Assembly: GCF_003075415.1 (NCBI RefSeq) | Contig: NZ_QDAH01000004.1 | Location: 1 to 64,000, forward strand | Reading direction: 5' to 3' | From: Microvirga sp. KLBC 81 | Lineage (GTDB): Bacteria; Pseudomonadota; Alphaproteobacteria; Rhizobiales; Beijerinckiaceae | DNA length: 64,000 nt | Shown: piece by piece, positions 55,106-62,404 of the stretch | How positions within the stretch are numbered: position 1 is the first letter of the stretch | Layout of the letters: every line of letters begins with the position of its first letter | Notes under the pieces: generated by a model | What the model was told of the DNA's origin: nothing | The model's input: only the letters and a program-made list of their open reading frames with translations | Database searches by the model: none | Program-made: the position numbers and the translations under genes

Positions 55106-55641
55106 AACTGGCTGTCATTCCCACCACGCAGGAGATGAAGTTTCTTAGCCAGCCTCTGAACGCCGTCGATGACGGCGGCGTCTTCGAGGGCTATGCCAGC
55201 TTGTTCGGCGTCGCCGATCTCGGCAAGGACGTGGTCATGCCGGGAGCTTTCACGGATAGTTTGAAGAAACGCGAGGCGAGCGCGGTCCGGCTGCTCTGGC
55301 AGCACGATCCCGCCACGCCCATCGGCCGCTGGCTCTCCATCGAAGAGGACCGGCGCGGGCTTCGCGTTCGCGGCAAGCTCAACCTCGCCGTCGAGCGGGC
55401 GCGGGATATCCATGCGCTGCTGCGCGAGGGCGCCGTCGATGGGCTCTCCATCGGCTTTCGGGTGGAGCGGGCGAGGGCCGAACGGCCCACCGGCCTGCGA
55501 CGACTCGAAAAGCTCGATCTGTGGGAGATCTCAGTCGTGACCTTCCCCATGCTCCCTGGCGCGCGGGTTGAGGCCGTAAAGCGGGTGCCGGGAAATCTCG
55601 CCTCCACCATCCGCACCACGGCCGCTCGATTATTTTCCTGA
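55102..55641 (+). CDS. GTA prohead protease (HK97/S78 family, g4)
   Basis: Serine protease that trims the capsid delta domain during maturation. 179 residues: FEGYASLFGVADLGKDVVMP, GAFTDSLKKREASAVRLLWQ-HD with the catalytic His, IGRWLSIEEDRRGLRVRGKL, and AVDGLSIGFRVERARAERPT with the catalytic Ser, then LEKLDLWEISVVTFPMLPGA. All expected residues are present, so the protein looks active. Translationally coupled to the upstream 49-residue gene. Confidence 0.93.
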   Translation: MKLAVIPTTQEMKFLSQPLNAVDDGGVFEGYASLFGVADLGKDVVMPGAFTDSLKKREASAVRLLWQHDPATPIGRWLSIEEDRRGLRVRGKLNLAVERARDIHALLREGAVDGLSIGFRVERARAERPTGLRRLEKLDLWEISVVTFPMLPGARVEAVKRVPGNLASTIRTTAARLFS

Positions 55642-55737
55642 ACCGAGGAAGCTCAAGCGCGTTACACGCAAGCCCGCAGAGTTGCGGACGCTGCGGGCGC
55701 TGCCCGTGATGCCGTCCGCTCTCTCGGGAGGTTTTCC

Positions 55738-55941
55738 ATGAAGAAGCTCGCTCTTGTTGCCCTTCTCGGCCTCGCGGCCGCAGCCTGCACCACCACGGAA
55801 GAGCGTGTTGGCGGCGCCGCTGTCGGTGCCGGCGTCGGCGCTGTGGCTGGACCGCCCGGTGCGATAGTCGGCGGAGCCGTCGGCGCTGCGACCGGCCCGA
55901 CCGTCGCAAGAACAACCCGCCGCGCAGCCCGCCGCTACTAA
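55738..55941 (+). CDS. Glycine-zipper lipoprotein inserted in GTA cluster
   Basis: 67-residue precursor with a lipoprotein signal (KKLALVALLGLAAAAC, Cys17) and a glycine-zipper segment (GGAAVGAGVGAVAGPPGAIV then GGAVGAATGPTV), ending in a basic RRAARRY tail. GGGAGG ribosome site and a terminator 26 bases downstream make it a self-contained unit between protease and capsid genes, where canonical GTA clusters have none. Glycine-zipper lipoproteins can insert in the outer membrane; a role in release or envelope interaction is speculative. Confidence 0.75.
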   Translation: MKKLALVALLGLAAAACTTTEERVGGAAVGAGVGAVAGPPGAIVGGAVGAATGPTVARTTRRAARRY

Positions 55942-55966
55942 GCATTCCCCTTACCGGGAAGTCGTG

Positions 55967-55990
55967 GGCCCGCCTCCGGCGGGCCTTTCT
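55967..55990 (+). terminator. Rho-independent terminator before the capsid gene
   Basis: GGCCCGCC (55967-55974) and GGCGGGCC (55978-55985) with a three-base loop, followed by TTTCTGTT. It lies 38 bases before the major capsid ATG, so transcripts from the terminase-portal side should largely end here. Confidence 0.87.
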
Positions 55991-56027
55991 GTTGAAGCCC
56001 AACCCTTTTCAAGACCTTTGGATTGAT

Positions 56028-57266
56028 ATGATTCCTGTTGTTGAAACCAAATCGGTATCCGACGATGTCGCGTCGGCTTTCGATGATTTCGCCCGCGCCT
56101 TCGAGGCTTTCAAGGACGCCAACGATACGCGCCTGTCCGAGATCGAGACGCGCCTGACGAGCGACGTTGTCACGGAAGAAAAGCTCACCCGCATCGACGC
56201 CGCGCTCGATGATGCCAAGCGCCGTCTCGATCGCCTGGCCCTCGACCGCTCCCGTCCGCCACTTGGCCGGGTCGGGGATGCTCCGCGCGATCCGATGCAG
56301 GCCGAGCACAAGACGGCCTTCCACACCTATATGCGTTCGGGAGAGGCCACGGGCCTGAAGCGTCTCGAAGAAAAAGCACTATCCGCCGGTTCCGGCCCGG
56401 ATGGCGGCTACCTCGTGCCCGACACGGTCGAAACGGAAGTGCTGCGTCGTCTCTCGGCCATCTCGCCGATCCGTGCGATCTCGTCGGTACGCGTGATCTC
56501 GGGCGGTCAGTACAAGCGCGCCTTCTCCACCTCGGGCCCGGCCACCGGCTGGGTGGGAGAAACGGCGGCGCGTCCCCAGACCGCCGGTCCGACCCTTTCC
56601 GAACTCAGCTTCCCGGCCATGGAGCTCTATGCCATGCCGGCGGCCACCCAGACCCTCCTTGACGATGCGGTGGTCGATATCGACCGCTGGATCGCGGAAG
56701 AGGTCGAAGCGGCCTTCGCCGAGCAGGAAAGCGCCGCCTTCGTGAACGGCGACGGCGTCAACAAGCCGAAAGGCTTCCTCGCTTCGGACATCGTGGAGGA
56801 CGATACCTGGAGCTGGGGCAAGCTCGGTGCCATCCATACGGGCGGCGCGGCATTCCCGTCCTCCAATCCGTCGGATGTGCTGGTGGAGCTGATTTATGCC
56901 CTCAAGGCGGGCTATCGCCAGAACGCCTCCTTCGTCATGAACCGCAAGACGCAGAGCGCGATCCGCAAGTTCAAGGACTCGAACGGCCAGTATCTCTGGG
57001 CTCCGCCCGCAAGCGCCGGCCAATCCGCGACCCTCATGGGTTTCCCCGTGGTGGAGGCCGAGGACATGCCTGACATTGCGGCCGGTTCCTGCGCCCTTGC
57101 CTTTGGCGATTTCAAGCGCGGTTATCTGATCGTCGATCGGGCCGGCATGCGCGTGCTGCGCGATCCATATTCCGCAAAGCCCTACGTGCTGTTCTACACC
57201 ACCAAGCGCGTGGGTGGCGGTGTGCAGGATTATGCGGCGATCAAGCTGCTGAAGTTTGCTGCCTAA
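56028..57266 (+). CDS. GTA major capsid protein (HK97 fold, g5)
   Basis: 412 residues from ATG 56028. An N-terminal coiled delta/scaffold region (SAFDDFARAFEAFKDANDTR to ALDDAKRRLDRLALDRSRPP) is removed by the g4 protease, with cleavage likely near residue 95-110 before HKTAFHTYMRSGEATGLKRL. The capsid core follows: SAGSGPDGGYLVPDTVETEV, TGWVGETAARPQTAGPTLSE, YAMPAATQTLLDDAVVDIDR, ESAAFVNGDGVNKPKGFLAS and a C-terminal VRLDPY-like MRVLRDPYSAKPYVLFYTTK. The TTG at 55992 is a weaker start candidate. Confidence 0.95.
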   Translation: MIPVVETKSVSDDVASAFDDFARAFEAFKDANDTRLSEIETRLTSDVVTEEKLTRIDAALDDAKRRLDRLALDRSRPPLGRVGDAPRDPMQAEHKTAFHTYMRSGEATGLKRLEEKALSAGSGPDGGYLVPDTVETEVLRRLSAISPIRAISSVRVISGGQYKRAFSTSGPATGWVGETAARPQTAGPTLSELSFPAMELYAMPAATQTLLDDAVVDIDRWIAEEVEAAFAEQESAAFVNGDGVNKPKGFLASDIVEDDTWSWGKLGAIHTGGAAFPSSNPSDVLVELIYALKAGYRQNASFVMNRKTQSAIRKFKDSNGQYLWAPPASAGQSATLMGFPVVEAEDMPDIAAGSCALAFGDFKRGYLIVDRAGMRVLRDPYSAKPYVLFYTTKRVGGGVQDYAAIKLLKFAA

Positions 57267-57272
57267 CGGTAC

Positions 57273-57386
57273 CAGAGCATTGGACCCAAAAGTGGATTTG
57301 CACTTTTGGGTCCAATCAGATGCTTCCTTTCTAGAGGAACGCATCGTTGTCAGCGGAAAACCGGGTCCACTTGTCCGCACGATGCG
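57273..57386. repeat. Palindromic repeat, family A (copy A6)
   Basis: AGAGCATTGGACCCAAAAGT then GGATTTGCACTTTTGGGTCC with a 17-bp inverted repeat (TTGGACCCAAAAGTG/CACTTTTGGGTCCAA), followed by AGATGCTTCCTTTCTAGAGG, AACGCATCGTTGTCAGCGGA, AAACCGGGTCCACTTGTCCG and CACGATGCG. Begins seven bases after the capsid stop. Confidence 0.9.
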
Positions 57387-57401
57387 CCAATCAAGCCTCA
57401 A

Positions 57402-57513
57402 GCCTCATCCCGAGGAGGATTGCGTAAGCAATCCGTCTCGAAGGGCGAGGCGTCTCCAGTGGTCTCTGGATCCTCCTTCGAGACGCAGACTTCGTCTGCT
57501 CCTCAGGATGAGG
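57402..57513. repeat. Palindromic repeat, family C-like (copy C4, CCTCATCC type)
   Basis: CCTCATCCCGAGGAGGATTG and GTCTCGAAGGGCGAGGCG pair with GATCCTCCTTCGAGACGCAG and CTCCTCAGGATGAGG. Ends differ from C1-C3 (CCTCATCC rather than GTCATCCC), so it is probably a related but distinct subfamily. Together with A6 it fills the gap between capsid and the first trypsin gene. Confidence 0.75.
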
Positions 57514-57555
57514 GGGGAGGGTTTTGTCGGACGTTCTGAATAAAGCGTAGCGAGA

Positions 57556-58353
57556 TTAGCGTCTCGCCCATGCGCCTTCGGAGGTGGCGAGGCTGCGGAC
57601 GGCCTGCCTGATCCAACCGAGATGCTCGACGATGGGTGTCACGGCGGTCAGGCCTCCGCAGGCGCTGGGCTCGCGCGTGCGCATGGCGCCGCTCGACCAG
57701 CTGACGATGCCGTAGAGCAGATAGCTGTTCTCGGTCGCGGCGAGGATCGGCCCGCCGGAATCGCCCCGGCAGGCGCCGGCGCCGCTCGTTTCCGCCAATC
57801 GCTGGCGGTCGACCACGATCAGCACGCGATTGGCTACCTGAATGGGGCCGAGCGAAACGAGATTGGCCTGGCGCAGAATGCGCGCGGTCTGCTTGCGCCG
57901 TTCGGTCAACACGCCGAAACCTGCAATGGTCACCTCGTCGCCGACGTCGATCGATCCGGCAAGCGTTGGGTCGAGCGGCAGGAACTCCGGACCGAGCGGA
58001 CGTTCAAGGCGCAGGATCGCGAGATCGACACCGGGCTGCGTGCGAGGAGTCGTGCCCGTCACGAAGGAGGGATGCACGGCCAGAGCAACGACCTTGAACC
58101 GCTGCGGCTTGAAGGTCCGATTGACTGCAACGACGCGATAAGCGGCTGAATCGGTGACGCAATGAGCTGCGGTCAGCACCAGGTCTGGGCTAATGAGGGC
58201 ACCGGAGCAAAGCTCGCCTGCGGAATTTTCGATGGAAACGACGGAGCGTCGCAATCCGTTCGGATCCCGTGATGTCGCGCCCAGCAGAACGGCCTGCGCG
58301 GACCCCGTGAAGAGGGTGAGGGCGATGAAGGCGATCAATGAAAGGGCGCGCAT
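57556..58353 (-). CDS. Secreted trypsin-like serine protease 1 (antisense within GTA cluster)
   Basis: S1 family protease of 265 residues with a signal peptide (LIAFIALTLFTGSAQA). Triad: His in LVLTAAHCVTDSAAY, Asp in GVDLAILRLERPLG, Ser in AGACRGDSGGPILAATENSY; the S1-pocket region is LYGIVSWSSG. N-terminal VLLGATSRDP resembles an activation sequence. Mature enzyme is predicted periplasmic or secreted. It and the next gene are antisense to the flanking GTA genes between g5 and g6; canonical clusters have no such gene. Confidence 0.88.
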   Translation of the reverse strand: MRALSLIAFIALTLFTGSAQAVLLGATSRDPNGLRRSVVSIENSAGELCSGALISPDLVLTAAHCVTDSAAYRVVAVNRTFKPQRFKVVALAVHPSFVTGTTPRTQPGVDLAILRLERPLGPEFLPLDPTLAGSIDVGDEVTIAGFGVLTERRKQTARILRQANLVSLGPIQVANRVLIVVDRQRLAETSGAGACRGDSGGPILAATENSYLLYGIVSWSSGAMRTREPSACGGLTAVTPIVEHLGWIRQAVRSLATSEGAWARR

Positions 58354-58439
58354 CGGGACTATGAAGTGATGGAGGAATCATTACGTAGGGGAAGGGCTAT
58401 CAACGCAGGATAGTTCCGCCACGCTTGATTTTTCCAGCT

Positions 58440-59183
58440 TTAGTTGCCGTTCCACAACGCCGCACGGTTCCAAGCCCTCAGGGTACGATCGATCCATTCC
58501 CTCTGTGGGCCAAGGAGAATGCCTTGCGTCGGTCCTCCGCAGCCTTGCCCGCGTGATGGTGACGACCACGATGTGATGGCTGCAACGGCTGATCCTGATG
58601 CCATCGGACCACCGGAATCGCCCTGGCAGGCTCCCATAGCTCCTGAGCCTTGGGACCAAAGCAGGATCTTGCTGGGGCCATGAGGCTCCGTCACCGTTAG
58701 GGATGCAGTACGGAAGGTTCCGGTGGTCTTGGCATCGCCTTCACGGGCCAGTCCATAGCCACCGACAAGGATGGTTTCATCCTTGGCAGGCTTAGTGGCG
58801 GTGAGCGTTGCCCGCTCGAAACGCTCCGGCAGGGCCTCAGGGATGCGCACGAGCGCAAGGTCGATGGAGCGCTGCCGGGTCGCGATGGCTTTCGCATTGT
58901 AGCCAGGATGCACGGCCTTCGCTGAGGGGGTGATCAGCACCGGTTCGCCCGCCTCGTCGCGAAAATGCACCCGATGCTCGTCCGCGCCCGTCACGCAATG
59001 GGCTGCGGTGAGGACCACATCGCGCGCCACCACGACGGCGCTGCAGACGCCGCCATTCGAACTCAACACCATCACGCTCTGACGGGCGAGGGGACTTTGG
59101 TCCTCCGCACCGCCGACGATGGCTTTTGCTCCGGTCGCAGCAAGCGAGAGGGCGAGGGAGAGCGTGATCAGACGATTCATCAT
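58440..59183 (-). CDS. Secreted trypsin-like serine protease 2 (antisense within GTA cluster)
   Basis: 247-residue S1 protease, paralogue of the one downstream. Signal peptide ITLSLALSLAATGAKA, then IVGGAEDQSPLAR, the classic trypsin neo-N terminus. Triad: VVLTAAHCVTGADEH, RSIDLALVRIPEALP, and GACQGDSGGPMASGSAVAAI. ITSWSSPSRGQGCGG follows. Start at 59183 (ATGATG with AGGA site); an open frame continues to 59765 but runs through the antisense g6 gene. The start codon is only 18 bases from the g6 start on the other strand, leaving no room for two separate promoters between them. Confidence 0.88.
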   Translation of the reverse strand: MMNRLITLSLALSLAATGAKAIVGGAEDQSPLARQSVMVLSSNGGVCSAVVVARDVVLTAAHCVTGADEHRVHFRDEAGEPVLITPSAKAVHPGYNAKAIATRQRSIDLALVRIPEALPERFERATLTATKPAKDETILVGGYGLAREGDAKTTGTFRTASLTVTEPHGPSKILLWSQGSGAMGACQGDSGGPMASGSAVAAITSWSSPSRGQGCGGPTQGILLGPQREWIDRTLRAWNRAALWNGN

Positions 59184-59201
59184 GGAAGGAATCCTGTTGC
59201 G

Positions 59202-59762
59202 ATGATCCCGATATTCGTTGATGGCCCCGCCGTCGAGCCCGTAACGTTGCTTGAGATGAAGGCCTATCTGCGCGTCGACGACGAGGCGGAGGACGATCTG
59301 GTCTCCGGGCTCATCAAGGCCGCGCGGCTCATGGTGGAATCCGCCTCCCGGCGCATCCTGATCGAGCAGCGCTGGCGGGTGGTGATGGATCGTTGGCCGC
59401 AGGGCGGGAAGGTGCTGCTGCCGATCGCGCCCTTGCTGGCCGTTGACAGCATCAGGGTGACGGACGCTGCAGGCTCCTCCACGGACATTCCCGCGGCTTC
59501 CATCGAGACGGATGCCGCGAGCGATCCGCCCTGCATTGCCGTTGCCGATGTCCCGGAGCCAGGCAAGGTGAGAAACGGCATCGAGATCGAGCTGCGCGCA
59601 GGTTACGGCGCTTCGCCCGATGCCGTGCCGGCCACCTTGAAGCTCGCGATCAAGGTTCTTGTGGCCCATTGGTTCGAGAACCGGGGCGATGCGGCAGGCG
59701 AGCAGATCCTGCCGCTGCAGGCGATGGCGCTCATGGCTCCGTTCCAGCGGGCGCGTCTCTGA
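59202..59762 (+). CDS. GTA head-tail connector/adaptor (g6)
   Basis: 186-residue protein of the phage head-tail connector family (gp6-like). Visible: PVTLLEMKAYLRVDDEAEDD, LIKAARLMVESASRRILIEQ, RWRVVMDRWP and a C-terminal AVPATLKLAIKVLVAHWFEN followed by RGDAA. The N-terminal EMKAYLRVD...D motif is the hallmark of the family, shared by RcGTA g6. Start at 59202 has AAGGA upstream. It opens the tail-completion part of the cluster after the trypsin insertion. Confidence 0.88.
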   Translation: MIPIFVDGPAVEPVTLLEMKAYLRVDDEAEDDLVSGLIKAARLMVESASRRILIEQRWRVVMDRWPQGGKVLLPIAPLLAVDSIRVTDAAGSSTDIPAASIETDAASDPPCIAVADVPEPGKVRNGIEIELRAGYGASPDAVPATLKLAIKVLVAHWFENRGDAAGEQILPLQAMALMAPFQRARL

Positions 59763-59775
59763 CATTCATCCACAC

Positions 59776-59902
59776 CGTCATCCCCGCGCAGGCGGGGATC
59801 CATAATCGCCGATGTGACAGAAGGAGACGAAAGGACGACCACGCTCTTCTGCACTGTTGCGGCTATGGATCCCGGGCTCCGCTCCGCGGCCCCGGGATGA
59901 CA
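59776..59902. repeat. Palindromic repeat, family C (copy C5)
   Basis: Starts CGTCATCCCCGCGCAGGCGG GGATCCATAATC and ends TATGGATCCCGGGCTCCGCT CCGCGGCCCCGGGATGAC. GGATCCATAA pairs with TATGGATCC across the middle. Fills the gap between g6 and g7. Confidence 0.85.
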
Positions 59903-59936
59903 ATGGAGTTTCTCCCTTCTTCAAGACTGTTTCCCG

Positions 59937-60272
59937 ATGAAAGCCAAATCATTTTCAATCGGCGCGCGGGCGCGCCGGTTCGTTCTCGAAGTGCCCCTTG
60001 AAACCCCCGACGGGTTCGGAGGCGTGATCCGCTCCTACAGGCCGGGTCCGCAGGTCTGGGGTGCGATGGAGATGCTCTCCGGTTCCGAGCGCGTGCGCGC
60101 GGACCGACCCGAGCAGAGCCTCACCCACAAGATCACCCTGCGCTATCGCGAGGGCGTGACAGGCGCCATGCGCCTGACCTCTGGCCTGCGCCGCTTCGCC
60201 ATTCGCGCGGCCTCTGATCCGGACGGCGCGAGGCGCGATCTCGTCTGTTGGGTCGAGGAGATCAAGGCATGA
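59937..60272 (+). CDS. GTA head-tail adaptor/stopper (g7)
   Basis: 111-residue protein of the phage head-closure family: RARRFVLEVPLETPDGFGGV, YRPGPQVWGAMEMLSGSERV and a C-terminal LTSGLRRFAIRAASDPDGAR, LVCWVEE. It matches the Rhizobiales/Rhodobacterales g7 type. The stop overlaps the start of g8 as ATGA (60269-60272), so the two are translationally coupled. Confidence 0.87.
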   Translation: MKAKSFSIGARARRFVLEVPLETPDGFGGVIRSYRPGPQVWGAMEMLSGSERVRADRPEQSLTHKITLRYREGVTGAMRLTSGLRRFAIRAASDPDGARRDLVCWVEEIKA

Positions 60273-60679
60273 CAAGCCCGATTCTCGCGCTCCGCCGTGC
60301 CATCCTGGAGACGGCATCGCGTGACGCGGAGCTGATGGCCCTCATGGGCGGAACCTTGCGCCTGTACGACGAGCCGCCTCGGAATGCGGAGCCCGTCTAT
60401 GCCCTGTTCGGAGATGTGACGGCCCAGGATTGGTCCACCGACACGGATCGTGGGCACGAGCAGGATCTCACCATCGTGGTGTGGTCGGAGCGCGGCAGCG
60501 CCCGCACAGGCCTCTCGGCGGCCGAGCGCTTTGCCGCCCTTCTCGACGATGCGCCGCTCACCCTCGACGGTCATCGGCTCGTGAACCTGCGCGTGGCGGA
60601 GATCGCCTCCGCCCGCGACAAGGACACGCAGCTTGCCCGCGTCACCCTTTATCTTCGCGCCGTCACCGAACGCGCGTGA
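60269..60679 (+). CDS. GTA tail terminator (DUF3168, g8)
   Basis: 136-residue DUF3168 protein: SPILALRRAILETASRDAEL, YALFGDVTAQDWSTDTDRGH, EQDLTIVVWSERGSARTGLS, LVNLRVAEIASARDKDTQLA and RVTLYLRAVTE. This fold caps the tail tube and joins it to the head. ATGA overlap with g7 supports the start at 60269. Confidence 0.9.
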   Translation: MTSPILALRRAILETASRDAELMALMGGTLRLYDEPPRNAEPVYALFGDVTAQDWSTDTDRGHEQDLTIVVWSERGSARTGLSAAERFAALLDDAPLTLDGHRLVNLRVAEIASARDKDTQLARVTLYLRAVTERA

Positions 60680-60692
60680 GGAAGCACTGATA

Positions 60693-60797
60693 CCATCATT
60701 CCGGGGCCGCGCTGCGGAGCCCGGAATCCATAACCGCTGACATCGCAGGATAGAGAGCTGTCGCGATTATGGATCCCCGCCTCCGCGCGGATGACAA
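60693..60797. repeat. Palindromic repeat, family C (copy C6)
   Basis: CATCATTCCGGGGCCGCGCT GCGGAGCCCGGAATCCATAA, a central CGCTGACATCGCAGGATAGA, then GCGATTATGGATCCCCGCCT CCGCGCGGATGAC. The arms ATCCATAA and TTATGGAT pair. Fills the g8-g9 gap. Confidence 0.85.
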
Positions 60798-60857
60798 GAA
60801 GGGGCTTGCTCCTCTTCCAGCAAAGATCATTCCTCCGTATTCCGAAAGGACCTCCTC

Positions 60858-61268
60858 ATGCCTGCTCAGAAGGGCAAGGACCTGCTCGTCAAGATCAGCG
60901 ATGGCGGTACAGGTTTTGTGACCGTGGCCGGTCTTCGCACCCGCCAGATCTCGTTCAACGCCGAGACCGTCGATGTCACCAGCGCGGAATCCGCCGGGCG
61001 CTGGCGAGAACTTTTGGCAGGCGTCGGCGTGCGCCGCGCCGGCATCAGCGGCTCCGGCGTGTTCAAGGACGAAGCCTCGGATGCACGCATGCGCCAGGTG
61101 TTCTTCGACGGCGATATTCTCACCTATCAGATCATCGTTCCCGATTTCGGGCGCATCGAAGGACCGTTCCAGATCACGAGCCTCGAATATCGCGGCGATC
61201 ACGCGGGCGAGGTCACGTTCGAGATGGCTTTCGAATCCGCCGGTGCCTTGACCTTCGTGGCACTCTAA
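60858..61268 (+). CDS. GTA major tail protein (TP901-1 family, g9)
   Basis: Tail tube subunit of 136 residues: KGKDLLVKISDGGTGFVTVA, GLRTRQISFNAETVDVTSAE, RELLAGVGVRRAGISGSGVF, DARMRQVFFDGDILTYQIIV and a C-terminal TFEMAFESAGALTFVAL. This is the typical RcGTA g9 / phage major tail protein pattern. A ribosome site (AAGGACCTCCTC) precedes the ATG. Residues expected in the tube beta-sandwich are all in place. Confidence 0.93.
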   Translation: MPAQKGKDLLVKISDGGTGFVTVAGLRTRQISFNAETVDVTSAESAGRWRELLAGVGVRRAGISGSGVFKDEASDARMRQVFFDGDILTYQIIVPDFGRIEGPFQITSLEYRGDHAGEVTFEMAFESAGALTFVAL

Positions 61269-61273
61269 AAGCT

Positions 61274-61382
61274 GTCATCCCCAGCGGTCCGCAGGACCGG
61301 GAAGGGGATCCATGGCGCAACGCCTGATCGTGGATTCCCTTCTCGTCCGATGGCTGCGCCATCTCCGGCCGGGAATGACACG
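61274..61382. repeat. Palindromic repeat, family C (copy C7)
   Basis: GTCATCCCCAGCGGTCCGCA GGACCGGGAAGGGGATCCAT, central GCGCAACGCCTGATCG, then TGGATTCCCTTCTCGTCCGA and ends CCGGCCGGGAATGACAC. Fills the g9-g10 gap. Confidence 0.83.
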
Positions 61383-61399
61383 ATAAGCAGAGGAACATC

Positions 61400-61747
61400 A
61401 TGGCCAACAAAAGACGCGGCGAAGTCGCGCTGCAATTGGGAGACAGGCGCTACACCTTGTGCCTCACGCTCGGCGCTCTGGCCGAGCTGGAAGAAGCCTT
61501 CGGCGTCGATGATCTCATGGCTCTTGCCGAGCGCTTCGGTACGGGCCGTCTGTCGAGCCGCGACCTCTTGAGATTATTGGTGGCCGCTCTGCGCGGCGGC
61601 GGTCATGAGGTGACCGATGCGGAGGTGGCGAACCTCCCGCTCTTGGGCGGCATCGAGCCCGTCGCATCGGCCATCGCCGATCTCCTCGTCGTCACCTTCG
61701 GTGCCGAGAGCACTCCCTCAAACCCTTCGCAGCCGCAGGGCGCTTGA
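61400..61747 (+). CDS. GTA family protein, tail-tube chaperone part (g10)
   Basis: 115-residue protein: NKRRGEVALQLGDRRYTLCL, TLGALAELEEAFGVDDLMAL, LAERFGTGRLSSRDLLRLLV and AALRGGGHEVTDAEV. This is the 'gene transfer agent family protein' (GTA_TIM) type. It probably works with the next gene as the G/GT-like chaperone pair for the tape measure, by analogy with tailed phages. The stop overlaps the g10.1 start by four bases (TTGA). Confidence 0.9.
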   Translation: MANKRRGEVALQLGDRRYTLCLTLGALAELEEAFGVDDLMALAERFGTGRLSSRDLLRLLVAALRGGGHEVTDAEVANLPLLGGIEPVASAIADLLVVTFGAESTPSNPSQPQGA

Positions 61748-61950
61748 GCGAGCCGCAGGTCTTCCCCTGGGAAGACGCGATGATGCTGGGCTTGAGCGTC
61801 CTGCGGTGGAGCCCCGACCAGTTCTGGCGCGCAACGCCGCGCGAATTGTTCACCGCTTGGGAGGGCTTGAGTGGTGGGAGACGGATGGAGCCTGCGCTTT
61901 GCCAGGATTTGAAGCGGATGATGGAGGCGTTTCCGGACAGTGAGTGGTGA
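61744..61950 (+). CDS. GTA tail assembly chaperone (g10.1, rcc01693 type)
   Basis: 68-residue protein beginning with TTG at 61744 inside a TTGA overlap with g10. Blocks: FPWEDAMMLGLSVLRWSPDQ, FWRATPRELFTAWEGLSGG and LKRMMEAFPD. The WSPDxFWxATPREL core is the signature of the rcc01693 family, which lies in this position in Rhodobacterales. Complete and uninterrupted. Confidence 0.88.
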   Translation: MSEPQVFPWEDAMMLGLSVLRWSPDQFWRATPRELFTAWEGLSGGRRMEPALCQDLKRMMEAFPDSEW

Positions 61951-61976
61951 TCAAGTCCCTTCGAGAAAGTTGGATC

Positions 61977-62396
61977 TCATGGATAATAGGATTGCCGGAA
62001 CACAGCCCCATTCCGCTTGAGACACTCAACCTGTAGATCTTCCTTCAATTCGTCCCGAGTTCTGGAAGCTGGCCTGCCGGCAACGGCAGCCGCTGCCTCG
62101 CCCTCACAAAGATTATTGATCCGCCTCCATTCCTCTTTAGGCATTGTGACTCTGCCGACGAAGGTTGCACCCTTTAATTTGGCGCACAGGGCGTAAAGCC
62201 GGTTCCATGTGTAGGAGACGGCCCCCGAATAGTCGGAGGCGGTGGCTTTTTCCGCCTCGTACGCACACTCGTCGTCGATCCGGCTCCATTGAGCATCACT
62301 GATCCCGGGTGTCTTGAAATAAGACCGGGTCGGCGGGGTGCTGACGCACGCCGCGAGACTAAGCATCAAGACGGCAACTGTTGAGCGGGCTAGCAT
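61977..62396 (-). CDS. Lipoprotein, Cys-rich paralogue 1 (antisense within GTA cluster)
   Basis: 139-residue putative lipoprotein with lipobox LAAC (Cys17) after a short signal. Mature part: WSRIDDECAYEAEKATASDY, RLYALCAKLKGATFVG and a C-terminal half with EEWRRINNLCEGEAAAAVAG and VECLKRNGAVF. CxxEAEKA and W-x-R-x-YALC-x3-KGA-x-FVG recur in the next gene, so the two are paralogues. No named family known to me. Not part of canonical GTA clusters; antisense between g10.1 and g11. Confidence 0.72.
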   Translation of the reverse strand: MLARSTVAVLMLSLAACVSTPPTRSYFKTPGISDAQWSRIDDECAYEAEKATASDYSGAVSYTWNRLYALCAKLKGATFVGRVTMPKEEWRRINNLCEGEAAAAVAGRPASRTRDELKEDLQVECLKRNGAVFRQSYYP

Positions 62397-62404
62397 TGGA
62401 AGGC

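Noticed and set aside
59184-59765. N-terminal extension of trypsin 2 on the minus strand
   Set aside because: It is antisense to g6; the ATG at 59183 with ribosome site and signal peptide is clearly the real start.
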